Positions 1 through 13,740 of a stretch of 64,000 bases of DNA are shown piece by piece; positions within the stretch are counted from its first letter, which is position 1, and the number at the start of each line of letters is the position of its first letter. Where the stretch lies: positions 95,812,337-95,876,336 of the forward strand of contig CATIUR010000004.1 of NCBI GenBank assembly GCA_949592205.1, in the 5' to 3' direction. The notes beneath the pieces were generated by a model. That model was not told where the DNA came from and did no database searches. It was given only the letters and a program-made list of their open reading frames with translations. The stretch is from Helichrysum umbraculigerum. Its lineage: Eukaryota; Streptophyta; Magnoliopsida; Asterales; Asteraceae. Both the position numbers and the translations under genes were made by a program.

Positions 1-583
1 TTCCATCTTTTCACTTAGGTTTCACTTTCTTAAGTTTGAGCTGCTAGCACAATTGAGGGAAAAGCGAAACCAGAACATGTTGTTTAGAGATGGAGTGGTA
101 CGTCTTATCTTCCAATAAATTTAATTTTTTGATGCATGGTACTCTGTTACATACATATTTATGTTTGTTTTGTGTGCTAATCAGGTGAAGGTGTTTCGTC
201 TTGGCAATGAGGCGGTTGGAAAGGGAATGCTGCAGCAGGCAGCGAAGTTGGGACAAAGTGATGCTACACTTGTCCTTGGTATGATGCTGATGGCAGAAGG
301 TGGAGAAAGTATAGCAGAAGCAAGGCGTCTCCTGAATGACCAATACACAAAGGCAGCAAGTCGTAGGGGTGTGGTAGAAAGCGTGACCAAGGTTAGTAGA
401 CTGCTGTCTGATCATGCGCGATTAACCCACATGGAATTTCCTGTCTGCCTTAGTTGTACACACCACCATGCATCCAGGGTTAGATTAATCGATGCGTGGT
501 TGAATAGGCGTGAATGGCTGTTTTGTTGTAACGTTTGTTTGTGGGACGCGTGTTACCTCAAGTTTGCAGCCATTTGGGATTAG
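1..583 (+). CDS. 3' part of an F-box-type gene (relic, partial)
   Basis: The frame is open from base 2 to 97, a GT donor follows at 98, an intron runs 98-184 ending in TAATCAG, and the last exon is 185-583; the two exons join in phase 0. The product contains NQNMLFRDGV, then VKVFRLGNEAVGKGML, then a helical stretch with QQAAKLGQSDATLVLGMML. This order resembles the C-terminal half of the plant F-box proteins related to At1g67623/At2g35280, where a Sel1-like 'amino acids gained by cluster size' segment (aa-K-G-h-x-A-xx-xhG) follows the F-box, with Cys residues near the end. The N-terminal F-box itself would lie outside the window. F-box proteins of this type act as SCF ubiquitin-ligase adaptors, but the partner is unknown. 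The gene could be truncated or captured by the neighbouring transposon. Identification is from remembered family pattern and is moderate at best. Confidence 0.45.
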
Positions 584-647
584 AATTAAAATTAGGAAGT
601 TACTTGGTACAATTTAATTTGTTAATTATGTACATATTTTTTGCTGC

Positions 648-650
<3 letters not shown>

Positions 651-706
<56 letters not shown>
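651..706. repeat. (AT)n microsatellite
   Basis: A pure AT dinucleotide run of about 28 units lies in otherwise AT-rich non-coding DNA. The rest of 584-1084 shows no gene; it holds a few short direct repeats of the type TTGTGTGTTTGTTGGT. Confidence 0.95.
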
Positions 707-708
<2 letters not shown>

Positions 709-1083
709 ATTTGAATTTGTGTGTTTGTTGGTACAATTTGTGTGTTTATTTTGCTGCTCAATTTAAATTCAAAACTGGTTGTATCAAATTCGTGTGTATG
801 TTGATTTGAATTCTTGTGTATGTTGATTTGAATTTGTTGGTTTGAAATCAAAACTGATTGTATCAGAGTGTGTATTGGGCTATGAAGTGCAACAAACAGG
901 ATGATATTAGAGACTAACCAAATGTATGGATATAGTAGTTAATGGATGCAACTACTAAATGTAGAGCTAAGATTCAAAAATATAGTAGTTACCAAATGTA
1001 TAGTTAACATGATGATGGTGTGAGGAGCTAAAATTCAAAAATACCATACTTACCAAATGTATAGATATAAGGGCTGGCAATTT

Positions 1084-1310
1084 CTGACTCGACACGAAAC
1101 CCGACACGAACCCGACTTGAATATTTCTGAGGCGCCAACCCGCCAACCTGAAAATTCGAACGCGTCAACCCGACAACCCGAACCCGACAACCTGACAACC
1201 CGAAACATTCTACCTTAACCATTTAACCTGACAACCTTAACCATTCAACCTGAACCATTCAACCCGACAATCTGAACCCGTCAACACGACCCAACCCGAA
1301 TTGCCACCCA
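1084..1310. repeat. Imperfect CCCGACAACC-type tandem tract
   Basis: Short units of the form AACCCGACAACC / GAACCCGACA recur about a dozen times with drift. On the other strand they read GGGTTGTCGGGTT. The tract is GC-richer than its surroundings. It is not the plant telomere repeat (TTTAGGG). I recall tracts of this kind as common dispersed repeats in eudicot genomes, but cannot assign a family. Confidence 0.7.
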
Positions 1311-1414
1311 TCAGAGGGATCAAAATGCAACTTTTTTAATACATTAAACTAACGATAAGGGTATAATAAGGAAGTATAGATATTTCACATTAAAATATAA
1401 CATGATCACTTTAC

Positions 1415-1497
1415 AAAAAAAAAAAAAAAAAAGGAAACATGCAAGACTTGAACACGCGACCAGCAGACAACTTTATCCACCACCTTTACCACTAATC
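1415..1497 (-). other. tRNA-like segment with A-box, B-box and T-run
   Basis: On the minus strand TTAGTGGTAAAGG (1495-1483) resembles a Pol III A-box and GTGTTCAAGTC (1455-1445) resembles a B-box. They are about 30-40 nt apart, and a run of 18 T follows at 1432-1415, as a Pol III terminator would. It is too degenerate to be a functional tRNA gene. It could be the head of a tRNA-derived SINE or a chance match. Confidence 0.3.
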
Positions 1498-1800
1498 TAT
1501 ATGAATCGCTTTTGTTATATTTCGTAAAATAAATATAAAACAATAGAACAAGTTCATTGCTTTTCTTTGTTTTTTTTTTGAGCCAAATTTGTGGCTGAAA
1601 AATTTTTATTTTAAAATTAGCGAAATTTTTTAAATTAGTCGTGACCATTTACCTTCCTAAAAATTCGATAATTACAGTTAATGCCTACAAACCACAACCC
1701 AAACAATCATTAATCTGTTTTTACACAATTATTCCGATCTAAATTAAACACTAACCAAAACATTATCTTTTACTACTCTCTCCTAAACAACTAAAGATTC

Positions 1801-5341
<3,541 letters not shown>

Positions 5342-5479
5342 TGTCAGTAATTAGTCGATTTTGATCATGTACATTCCGATCCAACTTTTACAATATTAAT
5401 TAATTATGTACATTCCAATTTTTATTTGTGGTGTTATATATACTAATTCAAATTGTTACACATCTATTTGATTTTTTAT

Positions 5480-7106
5480 ATGTGACTAAAAGATGCACGC
5501 ACGTAATATGGTCACACATTGTGACCACTGTTTGTTACATAAGTTGTGTGTGACTGAATAGTGCAAAACGCCACACAAAATACAAATCAGGTGGCCATTG
5601 GGTGAGCATATGATCACACTTATTATCACCTACGGCCACTTTTGGTTTAATTTTATGTGACCAAATCCCATAATAAATCACTACTTGTGTGACTAAATGA
5701 TACAAATCGTCACACAACCATGAAAATAAAGTGGCCATTGGATGGACAATACTCACACAAAATACAAGTTTACTTGACATTACAGAGCATATGGTCACAC
5801 TTATTATCACCTACGGCCACTTTTGGGTTAATTTTATGTGACCAAAACCCATAATAAATCACTACTTGTGTGACTAAATGATACAAATCGTCACACAACC
5901 ATGAAAATAAAGTGGCCATTGGTTGGACAATAGTCACACAAAATACAAGTTTACTTGACATTACAGAGCATATGGTCACACTTATTATCACCTACGGCCA
6001 CTTTTGGTTTAATTTTATGTGACCAAATCCCATAAAAAATCACTACTTGTGTGACTAAATGATACAAATCGTCACACAAACATGAAAATAAAGTGGCCAT
6101 TGGATGGACAATAGTCACACGAAATACAAGTTTACTTGACATTACAGAGCATATGGTCACACTTATTATCACCTACGGCCACTTTTGGTTTAATTTTATG
6201 TGACCAAAACCCATAATAAATCACTACTTGTGTGACTAAATGATACAAATCGTCACACAAACATGAAAATAAAGTGGCCATTGGATGGACAATAGTCACA
6301 CAAAATACAAGTTTACTTGACATTACAGAGCATATGGTCACACTTATTATCACCTACGGCCACTTTTGGCTTAATTTTATGTGACCAAATCCCATAATAA
6401 ATCACTACTTGTGTGACTAAATGATACATAACGTCACACAAACATGAAAATAAAGTGGCCATTGGATGGACAATAGTCACACAAAATACAAGTTTACTTG
6501 ACATTAGAGAGCATATGGTCACACTTATTACCACCTACGGCCACTTTTGGCTTAATTTTATGTGACCAAATCTCAGAATAAATCACTCCTTGTGTGACTA
6601 AATAATACCAAACGTCACACAAATATGAAAATAAAGTGGCCATTGGATGGACAACAGTCACACAAAATACATGTTTTACTTGACATTAATGAGCATATGG
6701 TCACACAAAATACAAGTTTACCTTACTTTAAAGATCATATGGTCACACTTATTAACAATTTTGGTTACATTTGGCTTAAATTTATGTAACCAAATCTCAA
6801 AATAAAGAACTTGTTGTGTGACTAAATTTTACAAATGGTCACACAAACATACAACTCAAGTGACCATTGGATGGAAAATAGTCACAAAAAATAAACGTTC
6901 ACTTGTTTTTAAAGAGCTTATGGTCACACATTTTATGGTTTTGGTTACTCTTTTTAAATGGATACGGCCACTAACCAGCTAGTGTGACCGTATGGACCCC
7001 TTTGGTGGCGCGACCTTTAGTCACACACAAGGTGAAAAAACGAGTGTGACCATATGGTTTTAGTCACGCTTTTCTGGTGTGACCAAATCGCAGATCTGTA
7101 CTAGTG
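5480..7106. repeat. CACTA-1 subterminal repeats (181-bp period) and terminal inverted repeat
   Basis: The block CACCTACGGCCACTTTTGG recurs at about 5627, 5808, 5989, 6170, 6351 and 6532, a period of 181 bp, then decays towards 7000. Every unit carries several GTCACAC/GTGTGAC words in both orientations. Subterminal repeats of this kind are the binding sites for TNPA-type proteins in En/Spm elements (established for the family). The terminus ends CTAGTG at 7106. Short open frames of 73 codons in each unit are by-products of the repeat. Confidence 0.85.
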
Positions 7107-8783
7107 GCTCTTAGTACAATTTTACTTTCTATTCCTAATGAGTATCAAAGAAGGTTTGAAAACTGTGAAGATGCTAAGGTACTAATGGAAGTGATTGTGA
7201 AAAGGTTTGGTGGTAATGAGAACACCAAGAAGAATAAAAGATCTCTGCTTAAACAACAATCTGAGAACTTTAATTATGTTAAGATAGAAACTCTAAATCA
7301 AACCTTCGATAGATTCACAAAGCTGGTAGGAGATCTGGAAAATCATAAAGTCAAGATTAAAACAGTGCTAAAGCAGTACTAACTGATAAATTAGCCAACA
7401 ACAAAAAGACTAAAACAGTGGTAACCAGAAACACTAGCAGTGTTAATCCTTTTAACACTGTTAGACAAAAGGGAACAACAGCTAACACTATTAGACCAAA
7501 TACCACTGTTAAGTCTAATATCAGTTGGATTTGAACACCATTTAAATCCAATAAATTTTCATATCCAAATACCAACAGTGCATCACAATCAATAATCGTT
7601 AAGAAAGTTGATTATGTGAATGCACATGGGAAACCCAAAGCCAAATTGGTTTGGGTTCCCAAGAGAAATTAACTTTTCTCTTATTGTTTAAATGTGCAGA
7701 ACAAACCAAGGAGCTTATGGCATATGGATAGTGGTTGTTCAAGGCACATGACTGGAGACAAAGGAAAGCTACATGACTTTAAATTATTTGATGGTGGATA
7801 TGTAGCATTTGGAAGTAATCCAAGAGGAGGAAAGATCACAGGGAAAGGCAAAATTAATAGTGATAAGATAAGTTTTGATAATGTTTATTTTGTGGAACAG
7901 TTAACGTACAATTTGCTAAGTGTGAGTCAAATCACAGATAAAAAGATTCCAGTTCATTTTACTGACACTGAATGTCTTATTTTGTCAAAGGAATTTAAAA
8001 TACCAGAAAATATGATTTTAATGAGAATTCCAAGACAAGATAATGTATATAAGTGTGACTTAGCAAATATAGAACCTCAACCTCAATTAAACTGTCTTAT
8101 TTCTAAAGCTAGTGTCAATGAATCTGAATTGTGGCATAGAAGGATGTGTCACATGAATTACAAAACCATTAATAAACTTGTCAAAAACAAGCTTGTTAGA
8201 GGTTTACCTGAAAAGGTCTATTCATGTGATGATCATTGTGTTGCCTGTCAAAAAGGCAAGCAACACAAGTCTTCTTTTAAGTCCAAAACTGTGAATACCA
8301 ATTGCTCACCCTTACATTTACTACACATGGACTTGTTTGGACCAACCAATGTAAGTAGTATATGGAAAAAGTCTTATTGTTTCGTGGTCATTGATGATTA
8401 CTCAAGGTTTAGTTGGGTATTCTTTCTTAGGACAAAGGATGAAACAGGTGAAATACTTAGATCATTCATAACTAAGATTGAAAATCAATTGGATCAAAAG
8501 GTTAAAATCATCAGAAGTGATAATGGAACAGAGTTTAAAAACCATGAGATGGATAAATTCTGTGACATTAAAGGTATTAAGAGAGAGTTTAGCGCACCTA
8601 GGACTCCACAACAAAATGGAGTAGCTGAGAGGAGAAATATGACACTAATTGAGGCGGCTAGAACCATGTTAGCTGATGCTAAGTTACCTACGACTTTCTG
8701 GGCAGAAGCAGTTAGCACTGCTTGCTATGTTCAGAACTGGGTATTAGTTGTTAAGCCTCATCACAAGACACCAAATGAGAGGT
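7107..8783 (+). pseudogene. Ty1/Copia gag-PR-INT fragment, truncated at both ends
   Basis: From 7107 the frame reads ALSTILLSIPNEYQRRF, the helical UBN2-type gag seen in plant Copia elements. It stops at 7380, and the zinc-knuckle region is scrambled by stops up to about 7690. From 7694 a 363-codon frame follows: protease motif HMDSGCSRHMTGD, GAG-pre-integrase (LLSVSQ, LWHRRMCHMNY, CVACQKGKQHKSSF) and integrase core with catalytic D (LLHMDLFGP), D (RSDNGTEF) and E (NGVAERRNMTLIEAARTML). Integrase would process and join LTR ends to host DNA. The copy ends abruptly at HKTPNER (8783), before RT and RNase H, where unrelated sequence begins. Its 5' side is cut by CACTA-1. It cannot be functional. 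Confidence 0.85.
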
Positions 8784-9493
8784 AATACTTATAAGTTGAG
8801 CCCCAGCTCTTACAAATATTGAAACACCGTTGTCGTTGTACAACAAGTTTTTGGCGCCGCTGTCGGGGATTGTTGAGTGAAGCAAATTGAAAACTATCGT
8901 AGATAGTTAGCCTTTAGGAGATCCTTCCATTTAGAATATCACTTTTCAAGTTTATTGCTTTATTAGTTAGAAAATTTAATCTTTAAAACTTAGAAAATAC
9001 CAAAAGAAATTTAAAAATTTAAAAATTTAAAAATGAAAAGCCCTAGTTTAACTCATTCTTCTTCCAGCCACATCTTTCCTCTCAATCACATGACAAAGGA
9101 TGAGATGATAGGTTTGGACGATGCGGAATTCTTTAACTGTCTAGAACGTGAGTTGCAGGATAATACCTACTACTCCTCTGACACCAAAGTGGTCTGTGTT
9201 AACTAGGAAGTTGAGGATAGGATGACTTCATACTTAGGCTTAGGTTCTGATAAGTCTTAGCAGAACATCTTCTATTACTATTGAATTAAGTGGTCAACCC
9301 ACACTTGACCATGAGATTTTATCGACCTTGTCTAAGTATCCTCATTATATCAGACCAACCAACTTACCGGAAGACATTCCATTTGGCATTGAAGTGTTCT
9401 TTTATCTACCCATGCCATGGATGGATCTAAATGAATTGACAGGATCGGTTTGATCTAATCAAGAGTTAAAGCTTTGAATAATTATCAAGAAGC
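8784..9493 (+). mobile_element. Relic of an Athila-like Ty3 element (LTR end, primer site, leader)
   Basis: A stretch ending TACAACA (8845) is followed by AGTTTT and TGGCGCCGCTGTCGGGGA (8852-8869), the complement of the plant tRNA-Asp 3' end with two mismatches. The spacing is identical to that of the complete Athila-like element at 25400-37208. Only about 60 bp of LTR precedes it, so it is truncated on the left by the Copia fragment. After it a short frame from 9033 (MKSPSLTHSSSSHIF) runs about 57 codons to a stop. Further fragments (SKYPHYIRPTNLPEDIPFG) suggest a decayed gag-like region. No other gene is seen. Confidence 0.5.
8852..8869 (+). promoter_or_regulatory. Primer binding site, tRNA-Asp type (relic)
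   Basis: TGGCGCCGCTGTCGGGGA is complementary to the 3' end of plant tRNA-Asp apart from two positions. It would prime minus-strand DNA synthesis in Athila-type elements. Confidence 0.7.
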
Positions 9494-10369
9494 TGTGGAA
9501 TAGCACTCGATAACTTTAGGAATAAATAAGACTTGTAAACTCAGAAAACGAATAATAATGAACACGTAATTGATGAGTTTTCGATTCCCTAACTAGATTA
9601 ACATACGCAGCGGAAAATAACAATTAATCTAGAGCAACTAGGAAACTAAACCCTAAAGGACCTTAACTTTATGAACGAAAGCGATAAAACAAAATAAATA
9701 GATAAATAAGAAAATACTAACCTTTGAGAAAACCAATTTTTCACGCGCAGACTCCTTACTCGACCTTCCACGATTTGGAGGCAAGTACCCAAACTAGAAT
9801 ACCTCTAATGGTTCACACCCACGAACCAAGAGAAATTCCAAATCCTTTGGTACCGATATAAATCGAATAAACTCTTACAAGGATTAGGAATGAGAAAGAG
9901 AGAAAGAATCTAACTAAATTCGAATCTGGGATGATCTGAAAGCTTAGGTTATGCCCTATATTTATAGGGAGAAGGACCCCTTGGGTTTATCCCACGGCCG
10001 ATGTGGGATCAAGGATTTCTTCCTCCAACCGCCGGTTGGAGCTTCCAGCTGGCGGTTAGATTTAATTCTTGCCTAAGTAATCCATGCGTCAACTCTTAGT
10101 CAAACCCTAATCCATCCAACTGCATGTTGAACACTCCAACCGCCGGTTGAATCCACTTTCCAGAATATTCCGTTAACCTCTTTTAGTTTCTTATTAATTT
10201 TTCCACTTTGATAAATTAACAAACTAATTAATTAACTATAATATTAATTCTAATTAATATTGTCTTTTATTTATTTCTCTTAAACTGTTCGTCGAGGGGA
10301 ACCCAAAAAGGACTCTACTTTTAATGATAATCTTACCAATTAGTTTTGAACTTGGACACTATTCCAACA
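9494..10369 (-). repeat. Copia 3' LTR (minus-strand element)
   Basis: On the minus strand the LTR starts TGTTGGAATAGTGTCC (10369 downward), directly after a purine-rich CAAGTGGGAGAC tract that would prime plus-strand synthesis. At the low end TGTGGAATAG (9494) would be the inverted terminal match, one base short, so this border is less certain. A minus-strand TATA box, TATAAATATA, lies at 9966-9957. Upstream of it at 10024-10151 lie four copies of a palindrome of the form TCCAACCGCCGGTTGGA in two pairs. Typical Copia LTR length is a few hundred bp to about 1 kb, so 876 bp fits. Confidence 0.6.
9957..9966 (-). promoter_or_regulatory. TATA box in Copia LTR
   Basis: The minus strand reads TATAAATATA inside the near-palindrome CCCTATATTTATAGGG. 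The position inside the LTR fits a Pol II promoter driving transcription towards lower coordinates. Confidence 0.5.
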
Positions 10370-11660
10370 GTCTCCCACTTGGACAAGTCATCAACTATTA
10401 TTGATATAAGTTTATCCATCAACTAAGCAGAGAGTGCCATCTAAGTCATCAACTAAAGACTGCCCTTAAATAAATGATCAAATATTCCTTTGTTTCAGAT
10501 ATCGTATGAAACTGGGACATGGATTTTAATCAATCTCCAGATTCAATATTGTGTTTTCTGATCTCCGATTAATTGACTATATGGGACTACAGAATTGTAC
10601 ACATCAATTTAGTCCTGGCTTGGCCAAACGCTTTATGAGTCAACATTTAATCACCAGAGGGCCCATAGATATCGCTTTTCCACTTAGGCAAAAGGAACAA
10701 ATAAATTTCGCATACATAGTACTAGTCAACTCATCATGTCATACCTAGCGTATCCTTTATGACTGGCATTTACACACAGCGTTTAAATAAACTAAAGTAT
10801 AACAGATTTGAAAAACTAGAAACACAATGTATCTCCATTTTAAGAATATAAGATATTATCATCTCAGAATTACTCGTGATTTTAATCCATGAAGTAATCT
10901 CTCTCAGTGCGGGTCTCTCCTATACTTAAATCTCCATTAAGTACTCATGAGTGTTGCAGCAATCTCCATGCAATGTCTAATCTCCATAGACAATCTACTA
11001 ACACTCCATGGCAGTCTTAATTCATCACATACTTCCTATAGTGTGATCGACTGAGGAGGTTTGAGTAATTCTAATTACTCTGGAAGTGGTGTCTAAACAT
11101 GCAAAACCGAAACATAATGACAAACAATAGTAGATGGTTGCACACTCCTTGCAAATAAATAAATCTTCATTATTTAATCACCAAATCTCTTCATGTTTCC
11201 ATCATTTTTGTAATGTTTCAAAATCAAACTAACAACTAAAACTTTATGTTATCTCGTAAACCTATGCTCCTAGCATGTTTACTGTGTTTGAAGTCAGCCA
11301 ATGAATTTGTGAATTGATCAGCCGGACTATCCTCTGATCGCATATCTTTCACAATCACGTGTCCTTTCAATGTGCTTTGGACTTTCCATTATCACATAAT
11401 ATTTCAATGGGATCTTGTACTATGGGAACAACTCCAAGATCTCCAATGAAATTCCTCATCAAGATGACTTCCTTTGAAGCCTCGCAAGCTGCAATATACT
11501 CAGATTCGCATCTGGTATTGTATCTTGCTTTGAACTTTTCAAAGTTACCGTTCCCCATTCTGTAAGAATAACCAGACTGTGAATGACTATCATCTCTATC
11601 TGTTTGAAACATGCATCAATATATAATCCGTTATTCTAAGTTTCTCTTCTCCACCATAAA
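10370..11660 (-). pseudogene. Copia 3' internal region with RNase H relic
   Basis: The minus-strand frame 11612-11367 contains ARYNTRCESEYIAACEASKE, then MRNFIGDLGVVP and PIEILCDNGKS. This is the C-terminal RNase H signature of plant Copia elements (ESEYIAxxEAxKE ... CDN). RNase H removes RNA from the RNA/DNA hybrid. The frame ends at 11367. The remaining 1 kb down to the LTR contains only stop-riddled sequence, including a 65-codon plus-strand frame that I do not credit. The upstream RT and integrase are missing because the CACTA-2 terminus begins at 11661. Confidence 0.7.
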
Positions 11661-13610
11661 CACTAGTACAAATTTGGGCTTTCGTCACACATGGTCTATT
11701 TGAAATGGTGACACATTCCAATATTTATGTGACCAAAGGGCCAAAAAAAAAAAACTGGACGTTATTATTTAGCCACACATGAACTCCAATCGTGTGACCA
11801 TTCTGAAACGTATTTGCCACACCTTCGAACATTTATGTGGCTAAAGGGAACTGCAATTTTTTTGCATTTCATTTAGTCACACATGAAGTTGGAATGCGTG
11901 ACAAATCTTGTCACACACTTGAACACTGTGACCAAACGCCACTATATGGTCACATGGAGTAATTGTTATGTGACTAAAGCATAGAGTCGATTTTGTCACA
12001 CATGATTAAAGTGTAGCCAAAGCCAGGTACATATGGTCACATAAGTTATTATGTGACCATATGTTTAGTGTCTGTTAGAATGGCAAAAGGTAATGTGTTT
12101 AGTCACACTAATTTCTAGCCCGATCATGTGACTATATCGCATTAGAATAGCCACACCATATCACAAATGTGTATCGAAAGGATGTTTATGGCCACATGTT
12201 AGGTGATTATATGTGACCAATATATTCACAACAGTCACGTTTTTAGATATTCATGTGACTATTTTTTAAAGCGAAAATGGGCAAAGACGATTATCATTAA
12301 ATTTGATATTAGTCACATTGAGTGCTGTTTGTGTGGCTATATCATGAGACCTTATTGTTCACATGGAGTAATGGTTTGTGTGACTATAGCATAGAGTCGA
12401 TTTTGTCACACATGATTTAAGTGTAGTCGAAGCCAGGTACATATGGTCACATAAGTTATTATGTGTGTCTAAAGTTTAGTGTGTGTTAGAAACTTAGAAT
12501 GGCAAAACGTAATGTGTATAGTCATCCTAATTTCTAGCCCGATCATGTGACTATATGGCATGGTAATAGCCACACCATATTACAAATGTGTATCCAAAAG
12601 GATGTTTATGGACACATTTTGGGTGATTATATGTGACCAATGTATTCACAACAGTCACGTTGTTAAATATTCTTATGACTATTTTTTAAAGCGAAAATGG
12701 GCAAAAACGATTATCATTAAATATTATATTAGTCACATTCAGTGTTGTTTGTGTGGCTAAATCATGAGACCCTATTGGTCACATGGAGGAATTGTTTATG
12801 TGACTAAAGTATAGAGTCGATTTTGTCACACATGATTTAAGTGTAGCCAAAGTCATGTACATATGGTCACACAAGTTATTATGTATGTCTAAAGTTTAGT
12901 GTGTGTTAGAAACTCAGAATGGCAAAACGTAATGTGTACAGTCACCCTAATTTCTAGCCCGATCATGTGACTATATGGCATGGTAATAGCCACACCATAT
13001 CACAAATGTGTATCCAATAGGATGTTTATGGCCACATTTTGGGTGATTATATGTGACCAATGTATTCACAACAGTCACGTTGTTAAATATTCTTATGACT
13101 ATTTTTTAAAGCGAAAATGGGCAAATTCGATTATCATTAAATATTATATTAGTCACATTCAGTGTTGTTTGTGTGGCTAAATCATGAGACCCTATTGGTC
13201 ACATGGAGGAATTGTTTATGTGACTAAAGTATAGAGTCGATTTTGTCACACATGATTTAAGTGTAGCCAAAGTCAGGTACATATGGTCACACAAGTTATT
13301 ATGTGTGTCTAAAGTTTAGTGTGTGTTAGAAACTCAGAATGGCAAAACGTAATGTGTATAGTCACCCTAATTTCTAGCCCGATCATGTGACTATATGGCA
13401 TGGTAATAGCCACACCATATCACAAATGTGTATCCAATAGGATGTTTATGGCCACATTTTGGGTGATTATATATGACCAATGTATTCACAACAGTCACGT
13501 TGTTAAATATTCTTGTGACTATTTTTTAAAGCTAAAATGGGCAAAAACGATTATCATTAAATATGATATTAGTCACATTCAATGCTGTTTGTGTGGCTAA
13601 ATCTAACGTA
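11661..13610. repeat. CACTA-2 subterminal repeats (420-bp period)
   Basis: GATCATGTGACTATAT recurs at about 12122, 12541, 12961 and 13381, giving a 420-bp tandem unit in nearly identical copies. Units are studded with GTCACAC/GTGTGAC and GTCACAT words in both orientations, like the 181-bp array of CACTA-1 although unit length and sequence differ. Such repeats serve as transposase-accessory binding sites in CACTA elements. The 66-codon frames in each unit are repeat by-products. Confidence 0.85.
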
Positions 13611-13653
13611 TATTGTTATATTAAAAAGCATTGAAATTCTAACAGATATAACA

Positions 13654-13716
13654 TTTAGCTGCATTGGTTAATGTGTTTCTTTGTAGGTGTATTGGCTGGG
13701 ACCCAAGTTCGAACCC
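13654..13716 (+). other. tRNA-like A-box/B-box pair
   Basis: TTAGCTGCATTGGTTA (13654-13669) resembles a tRNA D-arm/A-box, and AAGTTCGAACCCC (13705-13716) a T-arm/B-box, at tRNA-like spacing. The intervening sequence does not fold as a normal anticodon arm by eye. It is probably a decayed tRNA-derived segment inside CACTA-2. Confidence 0.3.
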
Positions 13717-13740
13717 CACTCTCAGAATGTTTTTTAATAT

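Noticed and set aside
1084..1310. Telomere-like repeat
   Set aside because: The unit (CCCGACAACC type) is not the plant telomere sequence TTTAGGG/CCCTAAA and is imperfect.
5535..6534. Five near-identical 73-91-codon minus-strand frames
   Set aside because: They repeat with the 181-bp subterminal unit and reflect the repeat, not a protein family.
11359..11565. 68-codon plus-strand frame
   Set aside because: Antisense to the Copia RNase H relic.
12203..13600. Four similar 63-66-codon plus-strand frames
   Set aside because: They follow the 420-bp subterminal repeat of CACTA-2.
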